Counted from the stretch's first letter, positions 37,693 through 47,367 are shown. The stretch is 52,076 bases of DNA from RUG563 sp024681215 (GCA_024681215.1 JAILBG010000120.1:1-52076), one strand, 5' to 3'. Translations and numbers: made by a program. Notes: generated by a model from the sequence alone, not told the origin.

Positions 37693-39365
37693 TTACGGGT
37701 TCAGGCAGTACTTCTCGTCGGCGGCCTTCATCAGCATCCGGTGGGCAAAGAACACGCCGGCCCCCAGGATCGCCGCCATGACCGCAAAGTATACGTACAG
37801 GGACGCGCCGCCAGACAGCAGCAGATAGCTGATCAAGCCCAGAGCGCCCAGGAGGGCCCAGCTGAGCAGCATGCCGATCAGGGCGCCGCTTTTTTGCTTG
37901 ATGGCTTCCGTTTCGGTGAGCCAGTCCAGCTTGGGGTTCCTTACGTCGCTGGCCAGGGCCAGGGCGCCGGTGCAGTATCCGAACAGCGCCGTCAGCACGA
38001 AGGCCATCACCGCCTGGGGAATGAAATCGGGCAGGAGCACCGCGATCACCGCCGCGGCCAGGGCGCAGCCGATCAGCGTCAGGGCGGCGCCCACGGCCAT
38101 TTTGGCCATCACGCTGACGCGGGGCTGGATGGGCAGGGCGCACAGGAACTGGTGGCCCTTGCCTTCCCGCGTCACGGCGGTGGACAGGAAGTTGTTCATG
38201 CCCGCCATGAAGGCCATGACGCCGGTCAGGATCGCCAGGACGATGGCGGGGTTCAGCCCGCCCAGCAGGGAGGTCAGGGACACGCTCTCCTCCGCCGCCC
38301 CCGTGCTGCGGTTGAAGGACAGGGCGATCATGCCCGTCATCAGCGCGGGCATCAGCGCGATGGGCAGGATGTTGGTGGCGTAGGCGGGGGTGCGCAGCAC
38401 CTGGCGGATCTCACGCTGCACGCAGGCCCGCAAGGCCGAGGAGGAGGCGAAGGAGGCTTTCTTTGCTTCGCCTTTGCGCACTGCGGAGGGGGTCTCCGTC
38501 TGGAGCAGGCTCAGCTTCTGGTAGAAGAAGCCCATCGCCCACACGGTGAACGCCGCGGCGGCAGCGCATACGGCCACGAAAAGGATCAGCTGGCCCCAGT
38601 CCCCGTTCAGGCCCTTGGCGGCCCAGCCGGCGGGGGGAAAGATGCGGGTCAGGCCTTCGATCCGGGCCTGGTTGCTGGTAAAGAAGGCGCGCATCATGTC
38701 GCCCGCGTCGTCGCTGCCGAACATGTTGCCCATGCCCATGCACAGCGCCATGTACGCCACCAGCAGCACGATGCCTGCCACGGTGACCACCATTTCCCGC
38801 CGCTTCCACAGGGCAGAGAGCCGGATGAGCAGCGAGGAAATAAAGGAAACGATGGCGATGGGCAGCACCGATACGCCCAGCCATACGATCACGCCCCGGA
38901 GATAGAACAGCGGATCGGTCAGGCCGGTTTTGATGCCGTAAATGATGCAGGCCGGCAGGATGAACACGGCGTCGATCAGCGTTTCGCTGATCCACACCTG
39001 GGTGAGCTTGGCGCACAGCACCGTGCGGGGCTTCACCGGCAGGGAGGCGATGAAGGCGCTGTCCCGGCCGAAGTAAAGCGAGCTCATGATGAAGAAAAAG
39101 GACATGATCAGCGTGCTGATCATCGCCAGGGTGACGGCCATCGTCAGCAGCAGATCCGGGATGCCCATGGGAATGAGCACCTGATCCAGCAGCGTGGTTT
39201 CCAGAAAGATCAGGAAGCCGCCCAGATAAATGAACAGGAACACGTAGGCGATCAGCATGCCCACGGTCTTGCCCCGCTTTTCCTTCAGCTGGGTGCGGAT
39301 ATTCCTGGGCTTCAGGTCCGCCAGGCGGGAAAGCAGCTGCAGCTTCAGCAGCGCGGAAAATCCTT

Positions 39366-39369
<4 letters not shown>
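37693..39369 (-). CDS. ABC transporter permease, 12-helix type
   Basis: 558 residues with about twelve hydrophobic segments, about twice the size of a simple ABC-2 permease, as in large single-chain exporters of Firmicutes. It starts MKGFSALLKLQLLSRLADLKP. Membrane stretches include VGMLIAYVFLFIYLGGFLIFL, LTMAVTLAMISTLIMSFFFIM and PAIVLAILTGVMAFMAGMN. SLYFGRDSAFIASLPVKPRT is a typical cytoplasmic loop near residue 105. It overlaps the ATPase gene by 4 nt. Substrate unknown. Confidence 0.85.
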
Positions 39370-40103
<734 letters not shown>

Positions 40104-40133
40104 CAGAAATTCCTCCCTCCTGATTTCCGGGCT

Positions 40134-40205
40134 ATCATAGCAGAAACGCTGCGTCCGCGCAAGGGAAACGGGCTTAATTATACGTTTTCCCGTTTCAAAT
40201 GACAG
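40134..40205 (-). promoter_or_regulatory. Tandem promoters and inverted repeat of the second ABC operon
   Basis: Proximal minus-strand promoter TTGCGC (40157-40162), 17 nt, TATGAT (40134-40139). Distal promoter CTGTCA (40200-40205), 17 nt, TATAAT (40177-40182). GAAACGGG (40165-40172) and CCCGTTTC (40189-40196) form an 8-bp inverted repeat spanning the distal -10, a possible operator. Confidence 0.6.
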
Positions 40206-40240
40206 GAATTGGGGAGAAATGTAACAATTATCGGCGGAAT

Positions 40241-40270
40241 TTGACAAGCCTCTTTCCGTGCCGGTATAAT
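40241..40270 (+). promoter_or_regulatory. Consensus promoter of the sigma factor operon
   Basis: Perfect TTGACA (40241-40246), 18-nt spacer, perfect TATAAT (40265-40270). The sequence fits the housekeeping sigma factor, so the gene does not depend only on its own product. Confidence 0.85.
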
Positions 40271-40304
40271 GAAGCGGATCGCTATTTGCAAAAGGATGAA
40301 GAGC

Positions 40305-40856
40305 ATGCTGCCGCTGGTGCTTTTGACCATGGAGCCGGGGGACGACAGGGCCTTTCTGGAACAGGTCTATCTGGATTACCACCGGCTGATGTACGCCCAG
40401 GCCCTGCGGGTGCTGAGGGACGCCGCTGCCGCCGAGGACGCGGTGAGCGACGCGCTGCTTTCGCTGACGAAAAAAATTCCGCTTTTGTGCACATTTGACA
40501 GAAACAAACTGCGCGCTTACTGCGTCATTACGGTTAAGCACGCGGCCATTTCCGCCCTGCGCCGGCGGCAGAGGGAGCACCCCGCCGCGGAGGAGGACCG
40601 CCTTGCGGATACAGCGGATGAAGGCCGGGTGGAGGACAGGCTGCTGGAAAGGGCCGGGGTGGAGCGGATCAAGGCCGCCATCCGCCGCCTGCCCGAGCAG
40701 GAAATGCGCATCATGGTGATGCGCTATTTCCGGGAAATGACGGACGGGGAGATCGCGCAGGAAACCGGCCTGCAGCCGGTGTCCGTCCGGGTGCATCTGA
40801 GCCGCGCCCGGAAAAGGCTCAGGGAGGTCCTGTCAGGAGAGGAGGCGCAGCCGTGA
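40305..40856 (+). CDS. ECF-type RNA polymerase sigma factor
   Basis: 183 residues. Region 2 shows as FLEQVYLDYHRLMYAQALRVL and AEDAVSDALLSLTKKI; region 4 as IKAAIRRLPEQEMRIMVMRYF, then EIAQETGLQPVSVRVHLSRARKRL, a helix-turn-helix for the -35 element. The ATG at 40305 is preferred because AAAGG lies 9 nt upstream; an in-frame ATG at 40269 overlaps the promoter -10 and cannot be used from it. Overlaps the next gene by 4 nt (GTGA), as usual for a sigma/anti-sigma pair. Confidence 0.9.
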   Translation: MLPLVLLTMEPGDDRAFLEQVYLDYHRLMYAQALRVLRDAAAAEDAVSDALLSLTKKIPLLCTFDRNKLRAYCVITVKHAAISALRRRQREHPAAEEDRLADTADEGRVEDRLLERAGVERIKAAIRRLPEQEMRIMVMRYFREMTDGEIAQETGLQPVSVRVHLSRARKRLREVLSGEEAQP

Positions 40857-41653
40857 AAAAGGAAAACGAATTGCTCCGGGAGGCGTGCGCCGAAATCGCC
40901 CGGGAGGAAACGGAGCGGCTGGACCGGTCGCTGACGATGGAGGAGATCCGCCGGGCGGAGGACATGTACCGGGAGCACCGGGACGCTGCCCTCCGGCAGA
41001 TCCGGGGAAAACGGGGTACGGCCGGACGCCGGTATCTCTATGCCGCGGCGGCGCTTTTGCTGCTGGCGGGCGGGGTTTGGCTGGCGTGGGGGCGCGCCAT
41101 GCCGGACAACACCCCCGCGTCCCAGCCGCCCGCCGCTTCGGTGGCCCCGTACCTTACGCCGGCCGCCGCATCGTCCACGGAAACGCCGTCGCCCACTGAA
41201 ACGCGGATTCCGGCGGTCACGGAAACACCTTCGCCCACCGAAAGGCCAACTTCTTCGCCTAAAGAAACAATAATGCCCACCGATACCCCCGTTCCGGCGG
41301 CGGAGAGCCGGAAGCCGGAGGGCTGGGAGGGGCTGTATTTTCCCCAGGCGCTGCCGGAGGGGTACAACCTTAAATACCTCCGCCAGGAGGACGGGCGGCA
41401 TACCGCGGCCTGGGCCCGGGAAGACCGGGAGCTGCTGTTTACGGAATATGAGTCCGTACAGCCGGTGACGGTGGAGACGGGGGCGGAATGCCGGTATGTG
41501 CCGCTTTCGGACGGCAGCGTCGCGCTGCTTACGGAAACGGACGCGGGAATGATGCTGATCTGGGACCGGGACGGGCGGACGCTGTGCGTGGCCTGCGAGG
41601 AAGCGGATGCGGAGGAAATCGCCGGGAGCGTGAAAAAAGTTGCGGCGGAGTGA
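40853..41653 (+). CDS. Putative membrane anti-sigma factor with DUF4367-like domain
   Basis: 266 residues. A charged cytoplasmic N-terminus (1-57) would bind the sigma factor. One membrane helix (YLYAAAALLLLAGGVWLAWG, about 60-79) is followed by a Thr/Ser/Pro-rich linker with repeated TETPSPTE units (100-150), then an outside domain near 160-266 (LPEGYNLKYLRQEDGR, MMLIWDRDGRTLCVACEE) resembling DUF4367. The GTG start overlaps the sigma gene. No anti-sigma zinc motif (HxxxCxxC) is seen, so it would not be a ZAS-type protein. Role inferred from gene order. Confidence 0.75.
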   Translation: MKKENELLREACAEIAREETERLDRSLTMEEIRRAEDMYREHRDAALRQIRGKRGTAGRRYLYAAAALLLLAGGVWLAWGRAMPDNTPASQPPAASVAPYLTPAAASSTETPSPTETRIPAVTETPSPTERPTSSPKETIMPTDTPVPAAESRKPEGWEGLYFPQALPEGYNLKYLRQEDGRHTAAWAREDRELLFTEYESVQPVTVETGAECRYVPLSDGSVALLTETDAGMMLIWDRDGRTLCVACEEADAEEIAGSVKKVAAE

Positions 41654-41716
41654 AACAATCCGGCCTTCCCGGATGTCATCATGGATGAAACCCGATGACG
41701 AAAGGAGCTTGAAACC

Positions 41717-43213
41717 ATGAAACGGCTGATTTCCATTCTTCTTACGGCGCTGCTGCTGCTTGCCTGTGTCCCCGCCCTGGCGGAGGGCGCGTCGCTTCCC
41801 AAGGATTCGGAGGATTTTATCCCCCATGAGGTGCGCCAGTTTTTTGCCGATTCCCAGTTTAACGGCTGGCAGGTGAAGGCGGGCGCGTCCCGGTACTTTG
41901 AAAACACCGCGGGGGGCACCTACTTCTTTACCGTGGCCCAGAAGGACGGCCATAACGTGCTGTACGGCTTTGAGGAAAAGAATGGAAAATTCAATTATTG
42001 GTTGAAAACGGACAACGCCATTCCCCAGGGGGATGGGTTTTTCCTGGTGGATCAGCTGTACGGCGAGCATTACATGGTTTGGTTTGACGATCCCGTCTAT
42101 ATCGGGGATACGCTGAGCATCTTATTCACCCGAGCCGACAACGAGGAGCAGGCCGACAGCGGCGTCTGGTTCGAGGTGAACAAAAACGGCCAGTGGAACC
42201 TGACGTGGGCGTTCTTTGATTACTGCTGGGACGGGGCGAAGGTGGGAAGCGACGCCGTCACCTATTACCTGGACGAGGGGAGCAAGGTAAACACGGTCAA
42301 CGGCGTGACGGAGCGCAATCTGCGCTACTTCTCCTGGGATGCCTTTCCCAAGACGATGAAGGACGCGAAGGAAGCGCTTTCCGTTCCTCCCGCCATCCCC
42401 ACCGGGGAGCTGGCCGCCCAGCGGATCAAATTTGAAGGCGGGCAGAAGTTCCCCGTCTATTCCGGCCCCGGCCCCCAGTACGAGCGCGCCGCGGGCGGCA
42501 GAGCCGCCGTGTCCACCAACGACTGGATCCAGGTGTTCGGCAGCGAGAACGGCTATATCCTGATCCAGTACGATATCACCTCCTCCCAGATGCGCTTTGG
42601 CTGGATCGAGCAGAGCGCCCTGCCCCGGGGCGCGTCGGTGAGCCCCCTGCGGTTTGAGTATTCCGATGCGTCCCTAGCCGCCGCGTCCTTCCTGACCGAC
42701 GATCCTTTGAACAGCCAAACCCGGGTGCGCATCCTGAACCCGGGCCAGGCGGTGAAATGGCTGGCGGTAATGGGGCAGTGGGCGTACGTGGAGATCACGG
42801 ATCAGGGGCTGCCCGTCCGGGGATTCGTGCCCGTGTCCGCGGTGCGGCGCGTCCCGGCGCAGGCCGTGTACGGCGGGGAATACAGGGGCGCGGATTACAG
42901 CGCCCATGCCCAGGCGGAAGTGACGGCGGGCACGGAGGTCCGCGTCACCGTCCGGGTGCAGGGCCCCGCCTCCTGGAGCCAGGAGAACGCGGACGCCCTG
43001 TTGGGCTATCAGCTCTACGCCAATCAGACCCTGCTTACGGCGCCCTGCGAGGACACGCCCAACCCGGGAGCGTGGGACCATACCTTCACCCTGTCCGCAA
43101 CGCTGCCCGAGGGCACCGCGGTGCTGGGCCTGTGCCCGGTGTACCGGTCCGGCGGCACCCGGATCGCGGAAATGATCACGGTTCCCCTGACGGCGCAGAA
43201 AACGGAAAAGTGA
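41717..43213 (+). CDS. Secreted protein with SH3-like domains
   Basis: 498 residues. The N-terminus MKRLISILLTALLLLACVPALAEG fits either a lipobox (LLAC, Cys17) or a signal peptidase I site (ALAEG), so the anchoring is uncertain. The middle contains an SH3b-like domain (FPVYSGPGPQYERAAGG, NDWIQVFGSENGYILIQY, MRFGWIEQSALP, about 250-305) and a second one (SQTRVRILNPGQAVKWLAVMGQWAYVEI region, about 340-375). Residues 30-230 match nothing recognised. It follows the sigma/anti-sigma pair by 63 nt and may be its target or an envelope sensor (inference). Confidence 0.7.
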   Translation: MKRLISILLTALLLLACVPALAEGASLPKDSEDFIPHEVRQFFADSQFNGWQVKAGASRYFENTAGGTYFFTVAQKDGHNVLYGFEEKNGKFNYWLKTDNAIPQGDGFFLVDQLYGEHYMVWFDDPVYIGDTLSILFTRADNEEQADSGVWFEVNKNGQWNLTWAFFDYCWDGAKVGSDAVTYYLDEGSKVNTVNGVTERNLRYFSWDAFPKTMKDAKEALSVPPAIPTGELAAQRIKFEGGQKFPVYSGPGPQYERAAGGRAAVSTNDWIQVFGSENGYILIQYDITSSQMRFGWIEQSALPRGASVSPLRFEYSDASLAAASFLTDDPLNSQTRVRILNPGQAVKWLAVMGQWAYVEITDQGLPVRGFVPVSAVRRVPAQAVYGGEYRGADYSAHAQAEVTAGTEVRVTVRVQGPASWSQENADALLGYQLYANQTLLTAPCEDTPNPGAWDHTFTLSATLPEGTAVLGLCPVYRSGGTRIAEMITVPLTAQKTEK

Positions 43214-43232
43214 CGGCCCCGCGCCGTATTCG

Positions 43233-43257
43233 CCGCCCCATCGCCGGGGCGGTTTTT
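43233..43257 (+). terminator. Terminator after the SH3-like gene
   Basis: CCGCCCC (43233-43239) pairs with GGGGCGG (43246-43252), followed by TTTTTG. Confidence 0.85.
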
Positions 43258-43259
43258 GC

Positions 43260-43288
43260 TTTACAGGCGCGCCTGCGCGTGCTATAAT
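43260..43288 (+). promoter_or_regulatory. Promoter of the trpS operon, with a 12-bp palindrome in the spacer
   Basis: TTTACA (43260-43265), 17-nt spacer, TATAAT (43283-43288). CAGGCGCGCCTG (43264-43275) is a perfect palindrome overlapping the -35. The leader is only about 30 nt, so no T-box is present. Confidence 0.8.
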
Positions 43289-43325
43289 CGGATGGAACAC
43301 TGGAAAAAGAAGGGGAATGATTCAC

Positions 43326-44327
43326 ATGGAAAACGCGGAAAAGCGCAAGGTGGTTTTTTCGGGCATCCAGCCCTCCGGCAATATCACGCTGGGCAACTAT
43401 ATCGGCGCGCTGAGGAATTTTACCCTATTTGACGACGCGGACTGCCTGTACTGCCTGGCGGACCTGCACACCCTGACGGTGCGGCAGAACCCCGCGGAGC
43501 TGCGCAGGCGCACGGCGTCCCTGGCCGCCATTTACGTGGCCTGCGGCCTGGACCCGGACAAGAACATCATCTATTGCCAGTCCCACGTGCCGGCCCATGC
43601 GGAGCTGGCCTGGATATTGAACTGCTATACCTACATGGGCGAATTGTCCCGCATGACCCAGTTCAAGGATAAATCCCAGAAGCATGCGGACAATATCAAC
43701 GCCGGATTGTTCGATTATCCGGTGCTGATGGCGTCGGACATCCTGCTGTACCAGACAGACATCGTGCCCGTGGGGGTGGATCAGAAGCAGCACGTGGAGA
43801 TCTGCCGGGATATCGCCCAGCGCTTCAACGGCATTTACGGCGACGTGTTCACCGTGCCCGAGCCTTACATTCCCAAGGCCACGGCCAAGATCATGAGCCT
43901 GGCGGAGCCGGAAAGGAAAATGAGCAAATCCGACCCCGAGGACACCTACATCGCCATCCTGGATAAGCCCGAGGATATCCGCCGCAAGCTCAAGCGCGCC
44001 GTCACCGATTCCGACGGCGAGATCCGCTTTGATCCGGAAACGAAGCCCGGTGTCAGCAACCTGCTCACCATCCTGAGCGTGCTGAAAAAGGAAAGCATGG
44101 AGGAAACGGTGTCCGCCATGCAGGGCCTGGGCTACGGCGCCCTCAAGGAAGCGGTCAGCGAGGCCGTGATCGCCGAGCTGACCCCCATCCAGCAGCGCTA
44201 TAACGAAATCATCGCCGACAAGGACGCCCTGAACGCCATGCTGGGCCGCAACGCCGAGCGCGCTTACGCCCTGGCCCGGCGGACGCTGCGGAAGGTGTAC
44301 AAAAAGGTTGGGCTGTATCAGCTGTAA
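43326..44327 (+). CDS. trpS: Tryptophanyl-tRNA synthetase
   Basis: 333 residues, normal length. Class I aminoacyl-tRNA synthetase charging tRNA-Trp. ATP-binding HIGH equivalent PSGNITLGNYIGAL (about 15-28), ADLHTLTV, SDILLYQTDIVPVGVDQKQH near 140-160, and KMSKS in AEPERKMSKSDPEDT. The ATG at 43326 is preferred over 43317 because GAAGGGG is too close to the first. First gene of a long plus-strand run. Confidence 0.96.
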   Translation: MENAEKRKVVFSGIQPSGNITLGNYIGALRNFTLFDDADCLYCLADLHTLTVRQNPAELRRRTASLAAIYVACGLDPDKNIIYCQSHVPAHAELAWILNCYTYMGELSRMTQFKDKSQKHADNINAGLFDYPVLMASDILLYQTDIVPVGVDQKQHVEICRDIAQRFNGIYGDVFTVPEPYIPKATAKIMSLAEPERKMSKSDPEDTYIAILDKPEDIRRKLKRAVTDSDGEIRFDPETKPGVSNLLTILSVLKKESMEETVSAMQGLGYGALKEAVSEAVIAELTPIQQRYNEIIADKDALNAMLGRNAERAYALARRTLRKVYKKVGLYQL

Positions 44328-44342
44328 AAAGAAGGTGACGGC

Positions 44343-45218
44343 ATGGAGCAGTACGCCGTTTGGGCTCCCGGAGAGCCGCCCAAGGCCGTGGTGCAGATCC
44401 TGCACGGCATGGCGGAGCATATCGGCCGCTACGAACGCACGGCGCTGGCGCTGAATGAGGCCGGGTATCTGGCGGCGGGGCGCGATCACCGGGGCCACGG
44501 GAAGGACGCGGAAACCCTGGGGTATTTTGCGGACCGGGACGGCTGGGACGCGATCCTGGAGGACGCCCATCAGGTATCCCTGGATCTGAAAAAGAAATAT
44601 CCCGGCGCGCCCTTTTTCCTGCTGGGCCATTCCATGGGCAGCTTCCTGGCCCGGGAATACGCCCTCCGGTACGGGAGGGAACTGGACGGGCTGATCCTGT
44701 CCGGCACGGGGTTTTATCCGAAGGGCCTGTGCGCGGCGGGAAGGCTGCTGGCGAAGCTGTCGCCGAAAAAGAAGCCCGCCGCCGCGGTGAACAAAATCGC
44801 CTTCGCCGGGAACAACAAGCCCTTCGCCCCGGGCCGCACCGGCTTTGAATGGCTGAGCCGGGACGAAAAGGAAGTGGACAGATACGCAAGCGACCCCCTG
44901 TGCGGCTTCTGCTTCACGGGCGGCGCGTTTGCGGACTTTTTCGGCGGCCTTCTGGCGCTGACGAATGAAAAGCGCCTGTCCGCCATGCCCAAGGATCTGC
45001 CGGTGTATTTCCTCTCCGGCGATTGCGACCCGGTGGGGCAGATGGGGAAGGGCGTTAAGCAGGTGGCGGAGCAATTCCGGAGAGCGGGCCTGGAAAACGT
45101 GACGGTGAAGCTGTACGTAGGCGCCCGGCATGAACTGTTCAACGAAACGAATCGCGGCGAAGTGATCGCGGACCTGATCGGATGGCTGGACCGGACGGCG
45201 GGGAGGGAAAAGAAATGA
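44343..45218 (+). CDS. Alpha/beta hydrolase (monoacylglycerol lipase-like)
   Basis: 291 residues, no signal peptide. Hydrolase_4-type motifs: VVQILHGMAEHIGRYE (oxyanion HG), DHRGHGKDAE, nucleophile Ser in LLGHSMGSFLAREYAL (about residue 99), acid in YFLSGDCDPVGQMG and the His in GARHELFNE. Such enzymes split monoacylglycerols or lysophospholipids. It starts 15 nt after trpS and overlaps the next gene by 4 nt. Confidence 0.88.
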   Translation: MEQYAVWAPGEPPKAVVQILHGMAEHIGRYERTALALNEAGYLAAGRDHRGHGKDAETLGYFADRDGWDAILEDAHQVSLDLKKKYPGAPFFLLGHSMGSFLAREYALRYGRELDGLILSGTGFYPKGLCAAGRLLAKLSPKKKPAAAVNKIAFAGNNKPFAPGRTGFEWLSRDEKEVDRYASDPLCGFCFTGGAFADFFGGLLALTNEKRLSAMPKDLPVYFLSGDCDPVGQMGKGVKQVAEQFRRAGLENVTVKLYVGARHELFNETNRGEVIADLIGWLDRTAGREKK

Positions 45219-46006
45219 AAAAACTGATCCCATGGGCGCTGCTGCTGATCCTGGCCCTGCCCTGCGCCTGGGCGGAGGAGATCCGTTACGAGGGCGCGGG
45301 GTATGCCACGCCGGAGGAGGCCGTGCAGGCGTACGGCGAAGCCTTCGCCCGGGGCGACGTGACGGGGATGATCGCCACCTTCGCGGTGGAAACGTACGTG
45401 GACCGCATGGATCCCGCGGCCTATCTCCAGTACGTCCGGCGTTACAGATGGTACGATGGCAGACCCATGCTGCCCCTGCCCCTGCGGGAAGGCTACCCGC
45501 GGCAGCTGCGGGTCCTGGACTGCGTTTCCGCGCTGACGGAATCCTTCGGGCGGCAGTACGCCGTTATGTCCGGCGTGTCCAAAATGGAGGACGATCCCAA
45601 ATACGGCGGCGGGATGTACTTCACGCCGAACGACGGGGAAAGAATTCAGGAATTCCTGGAAACGGCGGCGGGCTGCGTATGGCCCGGGGAAGTGACTGTG
45701 GGCCCCGTGCTGGGCCGGGATGTGAGCAGCCGCATCGACTGGGGAAAGCGTTTTGATGAAAATATGGACCAGATCCTTTCTTATCTCGGGGGCGACGAAA
45801 TGGCTGTGGCGGCGGTGACGCTGCGCATCGGCGGCACGGATTATCTGCAGATCATGCAGTGCGTGCGCTACGGCGAAAAATGGTACAATCAGGCCCTGGG
45901 CGGGTATGCGGCTTCGTATCTGACCGCCGTGGTGGATGCGTTCCGGGATTACCTGAATACCTGCGGGCTGATCCCGGCCGATGAAGCGCTGGCGCTGCTG
46001 CCCTGA
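45215..46006 (+). CDS. Secreted protein of unknown function
   Basis: 263 residues. A signal peptide (KKLIPWALLLILALPCAWAEE, cleavage after AWA) is followed by YATPEEAVQAYGEAFARGDV (within residues 27-48), a helix pattern seen in NTF2-like or lumazine-binding-like proteins, but the rest (VLDCVSALTESFGRQYAVMSG, GGTDYLQIMQCVRYGEKWYNQ) gives no firm family. The end DYLNTCGLIPADEALALLP is also unrecognised. The start overlaps the hydrolase stop (ATGA) with AGGGAAAAG as RBS. It may work on the cell surface with the lipase-like partner (inference). Confidence 0.7.
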   Translation: MKKLIPWALLLILALPCAWAEEIRYEGAGYATPEEAVQAYGEAFARGDVTGMIATFAVETYVDRMDPAAYLQYVRRYRWYDGRPMLPLPLREGYPRQLRVLDCVSALTESFGRQYAVMSGVSKMEDDPKYGGGMYFTPNDGERIQEFLETAAGCVWPGEVTVGPVLGRDVSSRIDWGKRFDENMDQILSYLGGDEMAVAAVTLRIGGTDYLQIMQCVRYGEKWYNQALGGYAASYLTAVVDAFRDYLNTCGLIPADEALALLP

Positions 46007-46036
46007 GGGACCGATTCTGTCAGGAGGGAAAATGAA

Positions 46037-46990
46037 ATGAACGCATATCCCGGCGATATCACCTGCGTCCACGGCATCCGCGTGGGCCAGGCCCAGAGCG
46101 TAAGCGGCAAAACCGGCGTCACCGTGGTGCTGTGCCGCAAGGAAGGGGCCACGGGGGGCGTCAGCGTCCGCGGCGCGGCCCCGGGCACCCGGGAAACCGA
46201 TCTGCTTCGCCCCGGCAATCTGGTGGAAAACGTGAACGCCGTCGTCCTTTCCGGCGGCAGCGCCTTCGGCCTGGAAGCCGCGGGGGGCGTGATGCGGTAT
46301 CTGGAGCAGATGGGCTGCGGCATGGACATGGGCAGCGTGCACGTGCCCATCGTGCCGGCGGCGGTGCTTTACGATCTGGGCGTGGGCGATCCCGCCATCC
46401 GCCCGGACGCCGCCATGGGCCGCAGCGCCTGCATGAACGCGGCGAAGGGCATGCAGCAGGGCCGGTACGGCGCCGGCACCGGCGCCACGGTGGGCAAGCT
46501 GGTGCCCGGGGCGGTGCCCCAGGAAAGCGGCGTCGGCTCCGCCTCCATCACTTTGCCCGAGGGCGTCACGGTGGGGGCCGTGGTGGCGGTCAACGCCGTG
46601 GGGGACGTGTATCATCCCGAGACCGGGGAGGTGCTGGGCTGCGCCCACATGCCGGACGGTACCCCGGTGCTGGCGGAGGGCCTTCTCTACGGCCACGCCC
46701 CCGCCCCCCAGCAGATCCGCATCCCCGCCCCGGGGAGCAATACCACCATCGGCGTGGTGGCGGTGGACTGCAAGCTGACCAAGGAACAGGCCAACCGCCT
46801 GGCGGACGTGGCCCACGACGGCCTGGCCCGGACCATCCGTCCGGTGCACACCCAGATGGACGGGGACACCGTGTTTGCCGTGGCTACGGGAAGAACGGGC
46901 GCGGAGGTCAATTTCGTGAAGCTGTGCGCCGCGGCGGCGGAGGTCACCGCCCGGGCCGTCGTCAACGCCCTGTATTATTCAAAGCCATGA
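46037..46990 (+). CDS. P1-family (S58, DmpA-like) peptidase
   Basis: 317 residues. Self-processing N-terminal nucleophile aminopeptidase fold. Typical stretches are GIRVGQAQSVSGKTGVTVVLC, VVLSGGSAFGLEAAGGVMRYLE and GRYGAGTGATVGK. The cleavage site Gly233-Ser234 lies in IPAPGSNTTIGVVAVD, where Ser becomes the new N-terminus and nucleophile. Substrates of the family are beta-aminopeptides and D-amino-acid amides; the real one is unknown. Overlaps acpS by 4 nt. Confidence 0.9.
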   Translation: MNAYPGDITCVHGIRVGQAQSVSGKTGVTVVLCRKEGATGGVSVRGAAPGTRETDLLRPGNLVENVNAVVLSGGSAFGLEAAGGVMRYLEQMGCGMDMGSVHVPIVPAAVLYDLGVGDPAIRPDAAMGRSACMNAAKGMQQGRYGAGTGATVGKLVPGAVPQESGVGSASITLPEGVTVGAVVAVNAVGDVYHPETGEVLGCAHMPDGTPVLAEGLLYGHAPAPQQIRIPAPGSNTTIGVVAVDCKLTKEQANRLADVAHDGLARTIRPVHTQMDGDTVFAVATGRTGAEVNFVKLCAAAAEVTARAVVNALYYSKP

Positions 46991-47364
46991 TCGCGGGCGT
47001 GGGCATCGATCTGTGCGAAATCGCGCGGATGGAAAAGCTGCTGGAGGACGACAGGTTCCTCCGGCGCTTTTTCAGCGCGGAAGAACAGGCGTACATCCTG
47101 GAAAAAGGGAAAGGCGCTCCCCAGACCATGGCGGGGATCTTCGCCGCCAAGGAAGCCCTGATGAAAGCCCTGGGCTGCGGGCTTGCTTCCGGGGAGCTTA
47201 AGGACATCTGCGTGCTGCACGATCCCGCCGGCGCGCCGTATTACGCCCTGGAGGGGGAATACGCCCGGCTCGCGGAGGAAAAAGGCATCGGGCCGCTGCA
47301 CCTGTCAATCACCCACGAGGGCGGTATGGCGGCGGCGGTGTGCATAGCGGAAAAGGACGGATGA
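46987..47364 (+). CDS. acpS: Holo-[acyl-carrier-protein] synthase
   Basis: 125 residues. Transfers 4'-phosphopantetheine from CoA to acyl carrier protein. Mg-binding GIDLCEIARM with Asp8 near the N-terminus, GIFAAKEALMKALG with the conserved Glu and Lys, and LHLSITHEGGMAAAVCIA. It begins inside the stop codon of the peptidase gene (ATGA) and is 3 nt from nnrDE; acpS next to nnrE/nnrD is a common order in Firmicutes. Confidence 0.95.
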   Translation: MIAGVGIDLCEIARMEKLLEDDRFLRRFFSAEEQAYILEKGKGAPQTMAGIFAAKEALMKALGCGLASGELKDICVLHDPAGAPYYALEGEYARLAEEKGIGPLHLSITHEGGMAAAVCIAEKDG

Positions 47365-47367
47365 CGG

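Noticed and set aside
40269..40304. Upstream in-frame start codons of the sigma factor at 40269 and 40296
   Set aside because: 40269 overlaps the -10 hexamer and 40296 has the SD directly abutting it; 40305 has correct spacing.
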